Shown here: in pieces, positions 50,801-64,000 of the stretch
How the letters are laid out: each line of letters starts with the position of its first letter
How positions within the stretch are numbered: the first letter of the stretch is position 1
Origin: Tomocerus qinae
Taxonomy: Eukaryota > Arthropoda > Collembola > Entomobryomorpha > Tomoceridae
Direction of reading: 5' to 3'
Assembly: GCA_020055645.1 (NCBI GenBank)
Contig: CM034547.1
Span: 7,177,280 to 7,241,279 of the forward strand
Length of the DNA: 64,000 nt
Program-made: the position numbers and the translations under genes
The notes under the pieces: model-generated
What the model saw: only the letters and a program-made list of their open reading frames with translations
Databases searched by the model: none
What the model was told of the DNA's origin: nothing

Positions 50801-53800
50801 ACATACAGTAAGAGTAAATGCTTATATTGATAGAGCTACTTGTCTATCTTACCTATCTTTACATGAGCATTGCAATTTAAAAGGCTGATACGACATGGCT
50901 TAGTTAGTCTTATTAATACATATCAGCTAGACTATTTCTTTAAAGCCTATCTTCTCTGACTTCTCATCTCTCGGTTCTCATATTTATTTTATCAGCTAGA
51001 CTCATCTTTATTTCGCTCCATAAAAATTTTTAATGCCACACACCAATGTACAACAAAAGAAGTACCCTAGAAATATCAATCTGCTGCAACAAAATTCAAA
51101 AACAATCTTTACTTTTATGAAGTACTTATATCTCAATTATATCCTGATGTATATTACATAACACATTCCTTGGTTATGTTCTGCTTTCTTTTCTTTCTTA
51201 TGCTATGCTAGTTTCCTTTATACTTAAGTATAAGCATGCTAATATTTTTCATTGTTAACTGCTTTGTTTGTGTGTAATAAAATATATTTTCATAAAGATC
51301 ATACAGATAAACAGTGCAATCATACAATTATAATCTTTATCAACCTGTCCTCTCTATCCTCCCTAAATTATTTACAGGTAATAAGCATCCATAGTAGCTA
51401 CATTGAAGTAGGAGATGAGATTCTAGTTTACGATGATGTGATATAAAAACTGAAGTAATGTTCCTCAACCACTATTAACTAAGTCATTACAGAAAGGGAT
51501 GAATTAAATAACGAATTAATTGCAACGGAAAAATTCTTGACTTGATTAGACTTATCAGTTGCTATCTCACAGTAATAACGAAAAAAAGGATATTAGGATT
51601 TAGATTGCAAGTTTCAGAAAGTCTCAGAGAAAAGACACAGACAGAAGACAGGGAGACGAGAGGAGACTACTAACTAATTGTAAGCTAAAACTAAAAGGAT
51701 GGAAGTAACGAGAAGAGAATGAGAATCGAAATGTATTAGAACTCTCTGAAATTAAGCTGCCAACTTTGATTGACATTTTACACGACGAGTATTTCCACAA
51801 TGAAAATTATCCAAGTTCTAAGGTAGGTAAACATTTTCTAAAAAACGCGTTGAGAATTCGTCTGGTCTCATTTTCGTCGGCCTTTGAGTGTAGGAACTCT
51901 TTATAGTAATTTCATTTAGTGTAGCAAGGCAGAGCAAGACAAACATTTGTAAGAATTACATTGGTGTTCCATGGTTTGGTTGTATGGGGATGGGAATGCA
52001 AGGAGATACTTATTATGAGTGAGTTAAGTTGATAGATTCTCTGTCTGTCAAAAATTGTTGAGAAAAGGACCCCCGGTGTGTCACATCAAATCTCTCACTT
52101 CACTCTGTAGTCCATAATAATAACTTCCCGTGTCTTGTGCTCTGTCTGTCATGTCATGTTACCCTGTCCTGTCCCGCTCGCTTCTCAATCCCATAAACTC
52201 TCATCTCATCTGCATTTCACAGCAATCATCAATGCACAGCAGTGCAGTACTTTAAGTAGTTAGTAGTTGAATTTTAATAAACAAAAATAATAAAACTATG
52301 AATTCAAAAAAACTACTAGAATCTTCTTGACTAGCCCTGTCATGTCTCTTCAAACTTTTCATTTGCTTCTGCGAATAATAGCGAAGGTTAACTTAACGTT
52401 GGTGGTAAAATATTTCCATTTAAACTTCCATCGCCTACAAACTACAGACCTTGTGTAAATGTAATTTGAATATCTAAGTCTGCACGGTTTGTTTAACTTA
52501 AGTTTTCTTTGATTTTGCCTCAGCGTGACTTTGCTCCATTGTCAGATTCGTCTTATCTACTACTCTGACGTGACTACGTGACCTGATAAGCCTCATCTTA
52601 TCATTTCCATTCATTGACGCAACTAAATTTCAGAATGTAATACAATAAAGTATGCAAATACAAACACTACAGGCAACAAGGTAATTATAATAATGTACCT
52701 ATCTATAGCAATTACTCCGCCTTCTTATAAAAGCTCACTCTAACGTGCATGTATGCTAAATGCAATGAATCACCTATCTTATGTATAACGATTTTTTGAT
52801 GAAATAAATGTATGTAAATAGGGAATTTATTATAATAGTAAATAGATAATTGAAACGAATGTGATAATTATCTAAAGACCTAAGCGAGCGCATGACTAGA
52901 AATATTATAGAACTAAGTGGACTGAAGAGCAATTAAATTGAAATATCACACCACACGACACAAGATTCAATTCACAGATAAAAAAGAGAAGGTCAGACTA
53001 AGAGGCGGACTATATAGTCTCGCACTATGTCTCATTGGCTAATTGCATTCGAGTTCGAGGTTGATGTTAGAGCTTGATGGACGTTTATGTCCACGGAAAA
53101 TTTGCATTCCAAAATCATAGACATCCCTTTATATATTTACATGCAACAAGTGTCTTTCTTAACATGTCACTGACGCACAGACACTCACATGAATGATGAG
53201 TTTGCTTTCCTCTCGATGGTGCTATACTCCTTTATTTCATAATTCATGCACTGTCGTATCTTTTTTCAGTGTCTTCTTTGAAATACTGTGACACATAAGG
53301 ATTCATACTTAGTACGTACAAAACTAACACTATTCATAAACCAATACATGACGCATCTAAAATATTCTGATAAATGTTATACGACAATATGGTTTGTGTG
53401 TGCCTGCGTACCTAATACCTACAGACGGGAGCAAAAAAATATTTATGCTGAGTCACAATATTTGTTTGCATTGTCAGTTAGGAGATGTGAAAAGAGGGAT
53501 GGATAATCTGTTCCGTGTTGTGTGAAGGGATAGGTTGCAGTGTAACTCGAGGCAGGCACTCGTAAATAAATGGCAACCCATTAAACTTCGAATTAGCTGA
53601 AGGGATAGATACACATGACTAAATACTATATTAAGTGTATAAGTACACACATGTAGTAAATATAAATGTAACGAAAGGATGTTACATATGAGATGAAATG
53701 AGATTCGTTTGTCGAATTACTTTTAGAGATTGAGTGAGTGTTGTCTGTGAGTGTAGAGTTATGTGTGATGTATGTAAAGTCAAGTCCAACTAAACTACGC

Positions 53801-56800
53801 ATTTCATTTTATCCTTCAGCAGCCAGTAGCAAGACACATACTAATGCGAAGGACGATACGAAACGAATCTTCAGCCACTATTTTTACACAGTCACGTTCA
53901 CGTCACATCAGACAAACACAATAGTGCTGAACGCAATTTATCACACAGACAGCACAATAGACTAAAGCCCATCCACTCACTCGCACCCTTGCACTGCTAA
54001 ACGTCAATCCTTCCTCCTCTTCACATCTTTAGTATTTCATTTACGTCTTCACGTCTCATCTTTGCTCTACTATGGTAGACATCTAATTTTAAGCATGATA
54101 ACTTAATACGGAAAGTTTAATTCTAAGTATTTCACCATTTTAGAAAACAGCGAAATAATGTGGATGGATTTGCATTAAATTAGCCACTGATTTTGTTAGT
54201 TGCAGGCCCTGAAAAAAATAGCGCCTATTTGCTAATTTTGATTACATGTTCAGTATAGGTTTTCATCGTTCTTTTTCTTATGGATTGAAAAAAATTCGCT
54301 TAAATGCTTTTACTGTGGGTTATTCCATTTGAGTGAGTTTCTTATTAAAGATGAAATACGGATGAGGAAAATTACATCACCGCGTCTGTCAATTTGACAT
54401 GACAGATCTTTAAAACAAAAGGTTAACTTATGTTTGATTAGATCTGTCATTTTGTGTCTGTAATTTGGGACGCACCGCCGTCAAAATATTTCTGTCAACA
54501 AAAGTCTCAATGATTAGACTTAGTAACAGTAAGTGGCAAGCACTTGTTCTGAAGGAAGGCAGAGAGATGATGAGTAACAATAAGGATGAGTCAGTGTAGA
54601 TGGTATAAGTACGCAGGGCAGGAAAAGAGAGCAAGTAATTTATTTATGGTAAGAGAGCACCTGTAAAAAATATTGATAAAAAATGGAGAAAATAGGAGAG
54701 AATAATAGAGACTGATTATAACAGTAAAATAGTGCGGACTATTAAAAAGAGATCATGAGAGGATGAGTATTTTGTACATAATGTACCATGTCAGTGCTAC
54801 AATAGAACGGAGGAATAGGTAGTAGGCATGTTATGAATTGTATTGTCGGCATCGGCACAGGCATCCAAAAGCTAAAGAAATGAAAAGACGAACTTGTTCT
54901 TCAGCTCCCTTTACTTCACTCAGTGTTTACTATCTTGTCTGTTGAGTTTTGTACGGAATAGGAAAACTAGGGAGATTACTGGAAGCAAACAAACGAGTTT
55001 CGTCTCTCTTTAGAGAAACACACACCAAAGAGATACATGAAGAACTTGATACGTAAAACATACACATTATACTAACATACCATAATAACTACAATAAAAG
55101 AGATAATAGGAAAGTGCAGTTGTTTTCTTTGTTCACATTTACTAGATACATTATGGTTTGTATGAGCCATACTTTACATGTGTGTATGTTTTACTACTGC
55201 AGTAGTGTAGTAGTGAAAGAAAACTAAAATACAAGATATTCTGCCATATGAAAAGTCAATAAACGCCTCTGGAGTTGAATTACATTATATTCAACATTAG
55301 GTGCATTAAATTAATTTATATCTACAGCTACGACTTTGCATATCACCGCCTGGCCTTCTTTATGTACTGTTACTCCTTGTAGTAGTAGCCTGGCATTAGT
55401 TAATCTATGGAAAACTACAATCCTAAGCATCCCGGTATTAATAAATATCATCAACCAACCAAGTAGGTAGGGATGGAAAATATGGAATTCATTTTCAGAA
55501 ACGTAAAGCAACATTATGCCAAATGTAAAGAACAAAGTTGTGAGATTTTTTCCGAAAAGCCCATTAGTTTTGATGAATAGATGCCATTGGGGTCATAGAG
55601 GGGGGTCTTTCTCATAAGCTCCGTCTACACAATAGATAATACCAACTTACCAACATGGAGATCAAGACTGCACACAACATGCACATTACAGAACATAAAA
55701 CACAGCCAATAGTAGGTTATCCCCACTACAGAAATTCGAGATCTCAGCTCCGCAGAACAAGCCTACTACTTCACACTCTGCTTTGTTAACGGACATGCAT
55801 TAGCATTTCAAACCTACAGTTTGTTTAGAGCACAAATAAAGTAAACAGCAGTCTGATTTCGTATTCATGTATCACATCCCATCTAATGTCTATGACTACT
55901 TCAATCTAAACTACATACATGACCAGACCACTTGGTGCACTTGAGTGAAATCTCTCCTATCTAGTACTTATGTATCACTGTTTACTTTGTATTACAATTA
56001 GGTAGGGCTGCAATAACATACGAACTATCTGTCTTCACAATTTAATCGGAATCCACACAGAGAAAATGAATTCACCTCCCTTTTCTCGCATTTACATTTC
56101 ATATAGAACTTCTTTCCAATCTTGCTGACTGAATTCAAGGTAATAAAACGAGAAATATCATAAATTACACTAAATTAAATCACAACTCATCACATAATAG
56201 CAACAAATGTTTAATACTGATTTCTCTAATATCTACTTTTCACATGTGTAATAATTTCTGTATAACGAAACAAAATATTTTCAACTTCCTAATAATTCTT
56301 TAATAAAAATGCGAAATTCCCCATTGCTTTGATGAGCAGATTTGAATTAGCCTATTAGATGGAGAAGGATTTCAAAATCCTTTTGCTCTATATCATTCAT
56401 ACTCATCAGTTTCCTGAAATGCTCGTTCTATAACACTTCATTATGAAACTTGATGCACTCATGTGCTTTTCCATTAACTCCACAACTCCGCCTCCAAGGG
56501 AATTTCTCCATGAATTCATTTACAGTGCGCAACGTTCTACTGCATGCAAGCAGACTGAGATTTAGATGAGATAACGGCAAACGAAATGTGCCAATGTAAT
56601 CATAAGTCAAATAAACTCTGAATTTTAAAGGTAATCAGCTACCTCTTACACAATTTTCCACAATCCATACTAAACCATCTCCTACTCAAGTTGTGTCTTC
56701 AGATAAGCAATAATTATACTTACTACAAATATTTCCACCGCAAAACAGACAAACCTTATATTTAAGGAACTACTGCACTGCACACAGTATTAATGATGAG

Positions 56801-59800
56801 TAAAATAACAAACCTGATATGGAAGGAACGTTCTTTCTAAGCTACTAGTAACCCAAGAGTTTCACAATTAAATCAGTCTCGTGTGCATTCTCATGATTTT
56901 CATTAAAACCTATCAAAGTGTTTATTATTCGGTAATTTCTACCATTTTCTTGTACGAATTTTACTTTTGAGTGTTTGACGAGGAATTTCCTTCATTTAAA
57001 TATGGTTGCTCTGGTCGTCCCTTCAATTAACATTTCGCTCTCTAGGTCTCTCTTGGATTTCGTTTGTTCTAATTAGCAACCGGTCAGCACCAGCGGCAGG
57101 TAATGCAGAGCTGAACTCAAAAGTAACACCTTAGCTATATGCCCCATGTAATGCTAAAACAGAAGCTTCTATCTTTCCTGTCCACCAAGTGTAAACGAAG
57201 CTTTGAAAAATGTCAGAAATAATAAGGTAGCCGAGAATTCGGACATTGATTGAATTACTTGCCGGCTAAAGTGGAGATTAGGGAATTTTAATGAAAAAGC
57301 CGCTCGTTCTCGCAGAAAAAAACCAACTTGCATTGCACTCGTGTCTACCATTCGATCAAATAACTGTTGTGTAAACAACTGTAACACAAAATTAACTGAC
57401 AGTCAGAATAATCTTTGATCGAATCGAGTCAGGTGTTTAGCTGTAATGTTTTCTACGAAATCTCATCGTCTTATCAGTTAATTACAAAGTGCAACGGAAG
57501 AATAAGATACACAACTTTGCCAGCACACCTTTGAACCTCAATCTTATTGATTCTCACGTAATCAGATTTTTGTATTTAAATTAATCCCTTAGGTTTAGGC
57601 TAAGAAAGAGACCATAATCTGTAGGTAAATAAGGTTCCTGCATATGTTGTCTTTCAAAAAGGTTTTCCCCTTTTCTTAGCTACTAAAACAAAAGTAAAAA
57701 ATATGTATGTAAACTTTTACGAGACAAAACAGCAAGAGGAAAGGGGCTAATATTAAGTAGCCTGCAGTCGAGACCAAATTCAATGTCATCATGGAAATAT
57801 AGCGATACTAAAAGTACAGAGAACAAAACGTTTTTAAGCGTGTCTGTCTGTCATATGGTCTGTTTTGTTTGACTTATGGACCTTAAGGTACGTCAAGCAA
57901 GGTAAATTTTTATGAGCAAAAATTTAGGGAAAAAGGTGAAAATATAATGAGACGAGGCAAAGGATCGGGAAACTGTCTAACATTAAAGCATAAGCATGTC
58001 ACACTCAAAACACAATGTAGGAGATACTTATTATTTGAAAGGAAGAAACTACGACGAGTGGGAGATGTTAATGGAACGTCATCTAAGGTCTGTTTATTGT
58101 TAGAGGAGTGTATACATAAATGTAGAGGAGTCGGGAAAGTATCACATGTAATATGCAATCTCACATGCACACATTAGACGGGTGTAGTATATAAATATAT
58201 CACTAACGCAGGTAAGTCGACAAAATTAAGATAATGGACGAGAAAGGAAGAAACAGAAATGCAAAAACACTGGAAAGAGATAAAAGTACATATCCGCCGA
58301 AAAGATTAGTCATATCAGTTCGGTACTGGACTCCACATAATAATAATAATAATAAGGAGGAAAAAGATGTGAAGAGGAAGATATGAGAATTACACAGAGA
58401 GTCTTAATACGAATGCAACTCCAGTCGAGTCCACAACAGTTTAGGTTATCATTTGTTGTAATGTATACAGATGTATGTATGTAGTGCTAGTTTAGAGCGA
58501 AATGCATAAAGAGTACAGAAGTCGTAAATAAAGTGTGGGTAAATGTCGACACGAAATTTCAGAGTTGTAATTTTTTGACATGCTTTACGATACGAGCGTA
58601 GCAGGGAGAAATGTGTCCACAAAGACGTCGAAATTTATGGAGCTGATACTTAACCCTTGCTGCTACATTCCTATATTTCTCATAATGTCTCTCGAAAACC
58701 AAGAAAGTCGCTTCGACTGACTTTTTAACTTTTCTTCACTATACAGTTAACAATCTCTACAGTCTTTACAGTTTTGCGTCTTACTACGTCTTTCTGTATA
58801 CCTGAACATCTCTTTTTAATAGTTTTCCTAAATGAGCTCAGCCCTCCCCCTCCTCACCTTAACAATCCAACTTGTGCAACAAACATCAACAGAATAAACT
58901 CATCACAAAATAAAAGCTAACAAAAACCAAGCACAAACTTCGACATCCATTGCCTTACATCGATATGAATTACGATTTTTCGTACATGTATAGCATACAC
59001 CTTATCCACTTACAATTAGAAGATTTTAGCTTAATGCATTTTGGCCATAAGGAAGATATCTCGAGATCTATTCCACGATAATTGCATCGCACATCGATAT
59101 CACCTTTTCCTTAACTCATTGACAATACTTATTTGTAATTCATTTCTATTTTATTTACTATGTTAATGTTACTATTCCATTAGAAATTACTTCATCTTTT
59201 CATCTCCATTGTTCTTTTGTAATTTTTTAAGAACTGTTTTTTTTACAAAACAATCCTATACAACTAGTCATTCAGGTAACATAGACATTTCAATGTAGAT
59301 CATTCGGAACATGGTTAAAGTAGAAGGGGTAAGTATGTTAAGTGATAAGATACCTGAGGTAATAAATACTTTTATTGAAATGGAGTCCTAATTGAGGTAC
59401 AATAACAAATGCGTCATTTATTTTACATAAGGCGACTTGAACAAAACTGAAAAGCAATCGTCAGCTACCTTAAGAAGGTGATTTATAAGAAAAATTCTTT
59501 GTTTATCAACCACACGTCACACTAAAACACATTAAAGCCATTATCACAAAGATCAACTTGGGAAGGTTAAAGTTAATACACTATGTTAGAATATACGTAG
59601 GAAATAATGTAATTAAAATTACTGAGAATAGAATGTGAATCACAAACTAATTTTTCAATCTTGTAATTTTCCTAACGAGTAGTAAGTTGAAAATTAACTT
59701 GTGTGTGTGTGTCTTTGCTACTCAATAGTATTGTACACACTCTCCCACTAACACACACAAGTTGAAAATTAAAAACATTTTACAACACAATTGACGTAAT

Positions 59801-61970
59801 GTATTTTTCTTACCCTGAGAAATCTTACTTTCCTTACGAAATGTTTAATGATACGTTTTGCTTTATTAATTGCCAGGGCATGTTGGATTTTTTAAATGTT
59901 GATAAGCGCATAAGGTAGGACACTTTAATCTTCTTCCTTTCAAGTCCAGACTTTAACTTAGACAATTCTGCAACCCACGTGGAAGCAGTACTAGAAACAC
60001 TGGCGCTATTTCATATTTTGCCAAATATGGAGAGAAAAGATTTCTAATTGAGTCAATAACTTAAACAGTTTGACAAAATCGTCAGATTTGGAAAAAGTCA
60101 ACCTTCTTCTGAGAATATATGGGATGTGGATTTAAATACATAGTGCTGATTTAACATTAGGATGAATGGTCTCATTTCTTTCATCAATTTAATTTCCATT
60201 AAAGAACAAAAGTCTGAGGATTAATTTTTGGTTGTAAGTACAGTGTCTCGTTTGGTATGACATTCTAAAGAGGATAATGGTAATGAAGGTAATAAATGAG
60301 AATTGCATAAATATAAATTTGTGAGAATCTCCACATCTTTCTTTTCCTCGTTATAAATTGTAGAAAAGAGACGGATTGAAAAGAGCAATATCTACTGGTA
60401 CTGCACTATTAAGTCGTTTAAATGAGTGAATAAATGGTCTAGCACAAGAACAACAGAGTTGGTAGTCAATCTAACTACTAATATGGAAAATAAATCCATT
60501 AGCCAAGAGAGTGATGATAAGAAAATGAACATGAATTTAACCTGCCAAAATATATAACATCCCACACAAAGAATAATGTAAGCCAACTAAATTGCTCTCG
60601 TACTACATTAATTCCCCTGTATCCTTTATTTCATCATTACATTGCGAGGACATAAGCTCAGACAAATGAACCATTGTCCTCTTCCTTTTGACTTCAACCA
60701 TTACGCGAATCTTCTGTGAAAGCATTTCTCTAATCTTAAGTATTTCACTAATGCATATTTCGTAATAAAAGATTTTAACGCATTCTCATATCAATTACAC
60801 CGCAGACTAAAATTGATTAGACAATTCTCCCATTAGGTAGATCCCTGAAAGACATTTATACCTTCCTTGCTGTAGCAGTGAAAAATAGCAAAAATAATAT
60901 AATTTTCTGAAAAATGTTTCTCACAGCAAATTCACAATGTTTTAAAAAAAAGAAGGGAGCAACACACGAAAGACACATAATAAGATTCATGATCATGACC
61001 TACGGACTATAACTGTGATGTGTATCCGAGAGAAACATGAAAACAAATGTATATCTGTGAATTTATGTGTAATGATGAGTGTATAGTTATTACACAGATG
61101 ACTATGATTTGTGAACTCGTTCAAATTAAAGAGGAACGAGAAATTATGACTCTTTTGCACCCTCGTCTCATGTTGCCCATTTATGGAGTTGGACTCGTTA
61201 CCGCTGGCTGGCTTGGCTGACCGCTACGCTAAACTAATCACAGTCCCTAAACACACCGACCAACCTGAACAAAAACCAAACTAGTATTACCTATCAACTA
61301 TGCAGTAGTAAGTATATCCTTCCTTGCGTTTATGCAATCTAATAAAATATAAAAATGATATACAAGAAATGTAGTACAATCTGCTCCGTTACTTCGTCTC
61401 CATACATTTACCTATTTGCTTTCCTTGGACTGCTTTGCAGTAATTTGATGATCACATTCTTTATGTTTTCTTCGTCCTTATTTTACTTTACCTAAGTAAT
61501 AAGTACTCTATTGGATTTCCTCCACTTACTTTGCTTCATGTCCATTAGCATCCATTTTACCGTTACTCTTTTTCTACCATTAATTATCTACAGTCGAAAT
61601 ATGGACAGACAATCTCTCTAGCTCATTGCAAATAAAACACTATCGACATCATCACGTAATAGAAATGTCCATAATTGGCACACACGCTATTTGTACGTAC
61701 GACACATCTTCTATCCTTCAAAAACTATTTCCAATTCATTGAAAGTTCAATGGCTCCATATAATTCAATACAGCGCCATTTTTATAATTCTAACATTACA
61801 ATACATTCCCGCTAGCTACTTTAGATATTCTGATCGAAAAAGACAATAAAGAGAAAAGTACTTACTTTATCACAGAAGACTTTAATTTGGCAATAGGCAC
61901 GGTGGAAGATGGGACAATTGGGATCCCGGGGGTCGTCGTACGTGTCAATCTGAAGATGAAGTGGCAATCC
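35835..61970 (-). CDS. grh: Grainyhead transcription factor, C-terminal seven exons (partial; 5' part outside the window)
   Basis: Epidermal and epithelial transcription factor that binds DNA as a dimer. Minus-strand exons: 61970-61866, 48063-47884, 44289-44231, 40650-40306, 38651-38444, 38353-38289, 35973-35835. All introns are GT-AG and every phase joins. The first exon encodes the end of the CP2/Grainyhead DNA-binding domain ([34 protein letters not shown]). The second encodes [27 protein letters not shown] and [14 protein letters not shown]. Exons three and four are a linker rich in Ser, Pro, His and Asn. The last three encode the ubiquitin-like dimerisation domain ([56 protein letters not shown]) ending AEFLDLHQT. 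The VRQEPEE and IDDEMLKHY motifs favour Grainyhead over its relatives TFCP2/LSF. The N-terminal activation region and most of the DNA-binding domain lie beyond base 64000. Confidence 0.93.
35974..38288 (-). other. grh: grainyhead last intron
   Basis: 2.3 kb, GT-AG. No exon, RNA gene or repeat recognised. Open frames at 36304-36543 (+) and 37595-37837 (+) carry no known motif. Confidence 0.6.
38444..38651 (-). other. grh: grainyhead exon opening the dimerisation domain
   Basis: Begins in the linker ([20 protein letters not shown]) and runs into [20 protein letters not shown], then [20 protein letters not shown] and GLLSA. The KR.RLIP...VRQE order is that of the Grainyhead C-terminal domain. 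It ends in phase 0 and joins 38353-38289. Confidence 0.9.
38652..40305 (-). other. grh: grainyhead intron between linker exon and dimerisation exon
   Basis: 1.65 kb, GT-AG. The open frame extending through the acceptor to 38827 is intronic. No other feature recognised. Confidence 0.6.
40306..40650 (-). other. grh: grainyhead Pro/His/Asn-rich linker exon (in-frame cassette)
   Basis: 345 bases, a multiple of three, with the same phase at both ends, so skipping it keeps the reading frame. It encodes 115 low-complexity residues with runs such as [34 protein letters not shown] and SSSNSSSAM. It joins the CP2 domain to the dimerisation domain. Long open frames on other frames here (40091-40702, 40350-40736) come from the CAC/CCA/AAT-rich composition. 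Confidence 0.85.
40651..44230 (-). other. grh: grainyhead intron upstream of the cassette exon
   Basis: 3.6 kb, GT-AG. AT-rich, with short pyrimidine-rich stretches (for example around 42900-42930). Open frames at 41077-41262, 42967-43269 and 43942-44166 do not resemble known proteins. Confidence 0.6.
44290..47883 (-). other. grh: grainyhead intron downstream of the CP2 exon
   Basis: 3.6 kb, GT-AG. A very AT-rich, partly palindromic tract lies near 46300-46340. Nothing else recognised. Confidence 0.6.
58337..58355. repeat. ATA trinucleotide microsatellite
   Basis: Six uninterrupted ATA units plus one base, in the large grainyhead intron. Likely polymorphic in length. Confidence 0.9.
59696..59763. 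repeat. Inverted repeat with GT/AC arms
   Basis: AACTTGTGTGTGT at 59696-59708 is the exact inverse of 59751-59763 (ACACACACAAGTT), with a 42-base loop. GTTGAAAATTAA also occurs directly at both sides (59686-59697 and 59761-59772). It could fold as a hairpin or be a tiny element footprint. Confidence 0.7.
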
Positions 61971-64000
61971 CTATAAAAAACAAAAAAAATGGTTAAATGA
62001 TTTCTCCAATTTACTCATACCTACGAATTTCAGCAGTTGCTAGCATTACCAATCAAGAAATGAGATTTTCTGTATAATGAGCATTTTTTGTATTTTATTA
62101 CGAGACTTATTAATTTAGTGTCGACAGTAGAAATGTACTTGTAGTGGATCTCAAAACTCAGAGTTATAAACATAAACCCGAATCCTTTGTATATTTTAAT
62201 CAATTCACCAACAACAGTGTCTGAAAGCCCTTCGCAGACAGACAGGTCCTTTTTAGATTCATTTGCATAATAAGAGGGACTTAAGTGAACACACTGAGTT
62301 GCATCATAGGATGTGCGTATGAATATTACAGGTAACTGGGTAGTGCTTAAAGTACCTAACGTGGCTTTGATCTCTTCCCCTCTCATTCATTTTCATGCTA
62401 GAGCTTTTGAAAGGGAAGGCATCGCAATGCTCATTTATTTCACATAGCTCATAATGTTTCTTGCGTATTGTCCAGGATCGAACAACCTCATTTGCATACT
62501 AGGATAAGATTTTTATAAAAATCTCCCAATTTTTACGTTTTCTTCGTGTGGGAACACATCTGTGTCCTTCTTTGCTCCTTTTTCTCACTCTCACCATTAC
62601 TAGCTCTTATTATTCCTAAGAATATTTTTATGAGTGATAGTTTTGTTTATTTGAAGCACAGTATTAACAAGTAAGTACCTTACACTCTAGTATATTATAG
62701 AGAATAATATTTCTATTCTTACACTACAGACATGTGAGAGAGTACAACATAACAAACTAAAATAAAAATAAAATAGCCATTAGTTAGTGACATAACATAC
62801 AAGTCCAAAGATTACACACTACGATGTGCATCTACTACGTATTACATATTATAATTGTATCAGGAATATTCACAGAGTGAACAAGAGCCATCATACTAAT
62901 AAGCATTGATATATTCATATAGAAAAACTCACAATTAGTGCCAGAGCACTTGACAACTGAACAGATATAATATATTATAGTAACATTACTCACAACTCTG
63001 TTTCCCTTTCCCACAACGATTAAAAAGCGAAACAAAAACGAAAACAGAAATAGGTGCATTCAATTGCCACATACATATTACGACTGCATTATCTAAGTAT
63101 TTATGAGGTAGATACAGACACTTTTAATTTTACTTGATATAATTTCATGTCGCATTTCATCAGGTGCCTCGTTACATGATCTCTAGATTCATTAGATCTT
63201 GAAATTAAAAACTGTCCACAAAGATCGTGTTACATAGTAATAAATACTATCCTGAGGTAGACTAAGGTACATTTCTATGTGATCAAAGCACATTTGGTTA
63301 ATTGTAAGTAGAGACGGGCATTCTATGCACAGGATGTAGGTAAACTTGTACCAATATTACGTCACATCTAATGAACCAAACCCAAACCAAAGGAATTTGA
63401 ATACCATATAAGAACAAATCATTTCAGAATCTCGCAAAACAAATAAATGTCAAATTTTTGTCATATTGAATAAATTATTCTTGCTCAATTGCACACGTTT
63501 TACTAGTCAATTGCTACCAATTTATTACGGAAATAAGTAGAGCACGGCAACCTTATGTTAGTTATTACAACATTACATGCTCAGTATTTATTGCCGATAG
63601 GAACGAACTTCCATTTAGTTCATTTAAATGAAAGCTTAATTAGTAAAAATGAAGGCAGTACAAATAATTTAACCTCAAACCACATAAAATCATCAATTAG
63701 GTCTTATCGAACATATTTTCCTAGTAAGAATTACTTATTGAAAGATTTTTATTAATTTGCCTGTCAGTTAGTCACATGTGTGCATGAACACAATACAAAT
63801 GAAACAATCAATTACATTGATTTATCTTGCTAATTACCGCTAATTAAGCAAAACAAGAAAAATGCTTTAAGGACATTCTACATGCATAATTAAACAGAAA
63901 ACGTACAACAATTTAAAAACACGTGTATACATCGTAATTGAATACTCCCAAGAAAAAGTACATACAAAGAACTAACAAAAGTAACCCCTTTGATTTGCTG
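61971..64000 (-). other. grh: grainyhead intron running off the right edge
   Basis: The exon at 61866-61970 starts in phase 0 after a TTTTTTATAG acceptor, so an upstream exon must follow further right. I looked for the preceding CP2 segment on the minus strand and did not find it before 64000. The 118-codon frame at 62030-62386 has no Grainyhead content. Confidence 0.6.

Larger units (their letters stand above)
48064..61865 (-). other. grh: grainyhead 13.8 kb intron
   Basis: GT-AG, flanked by phase-0 exons that join KVFCDK to GAERK. No open frame above about 95 codons and none with a known motif. It holds an ATA microsatellite (58337-58355) and a small GT/AC inverted repeat (59696-59763). 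Such a long intron in a developmental regulator may carry enhancers; the sequence alone does not show this. Confidence 0.6.

Noticed and set aside
62030-62386. 118-codon open frame, minus strand, near the grainyhead exon
   Set aside because: Composition is not that of a CP2 domain and it cannot be the missing upstream exon.
1-64000. CRISPR arrays, rRNA, tRNA, bacterial operons
   Set aside because: No spaced direct repeats, no rRNA-like stretch and no convincing tRNA fold were seen; the gene structures are eukaryotic.

Overview
This is eukaryotic, AT-rich animal DNA. Genes are split by GT-AG introns, and there are no operons or ribosome binding sites. The gene set (mitochondrial Rieske protein, ATM kinase, a Neuralized/SOCS protein, Grainyhead) is metazoan. 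The Grainyhead exons read like arthropod Grainyhead. I infer an arthropod, perhaps a crustacean with an AT-rich genome, but the species cannot be fixed from sequence alone.

Layout. 1-7391: no gene seen. 7392-8491 (-): complete four-exon Rieske iron-sulfur subunit of complex III. 8492-9736: shared upstream region, divergent with the next gene. 9737-22423 (+): complete ATM checkpoint kinase, which I reconstructed as 34 exons, all GT-AG and in phase, 2976 residues. 23717-25921 (+): seven-exon, 424-residue coiled-coil protein. Its last residues resemble the C-terminal RAD51-binding motif of vertebrate RAD51AP1/RAD51AP2. 27445-29422 (+): Neuralized-like protein with a canonical SOCS box (NEURL2 type). 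A terminal-inverted-repeat element sits inside its last intron. 29423-35834: no gene seen; part is probably 3' UTR of the next gene. 35835-61970 (-): the last seven exons of grainyhead, separated by introns of up to 13.8 kb. The gene continues past the right edge. 61971-64000: intron of grainyhead.

How the genes relate. ATM is the apical kinase of the double-strand-break response. The neighbouring coiled-coil gene is a candidate RAD51 partner, so two break-repair genes may lie head to tail about 1.3 kb apart. Rieske and ATM share a 1.2 kb divergent upstream region. NEURL2-like and grainyhead are convergent. There are two gene styles: short-intron housekeeping/repair genes on the left and a long-intron developmental transcription factor on the right.

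The exon structures were read by hand from splice consensus, reading phase and similarity remembered from known families. No search or alignment was run. The most interesting items are the RAD51AP-like motif in the coiled-coil gene, the SOCS box recovered on a distal exon behind a transposon, and an in-frame Pro/His-rich cassette exon in grainyhead.
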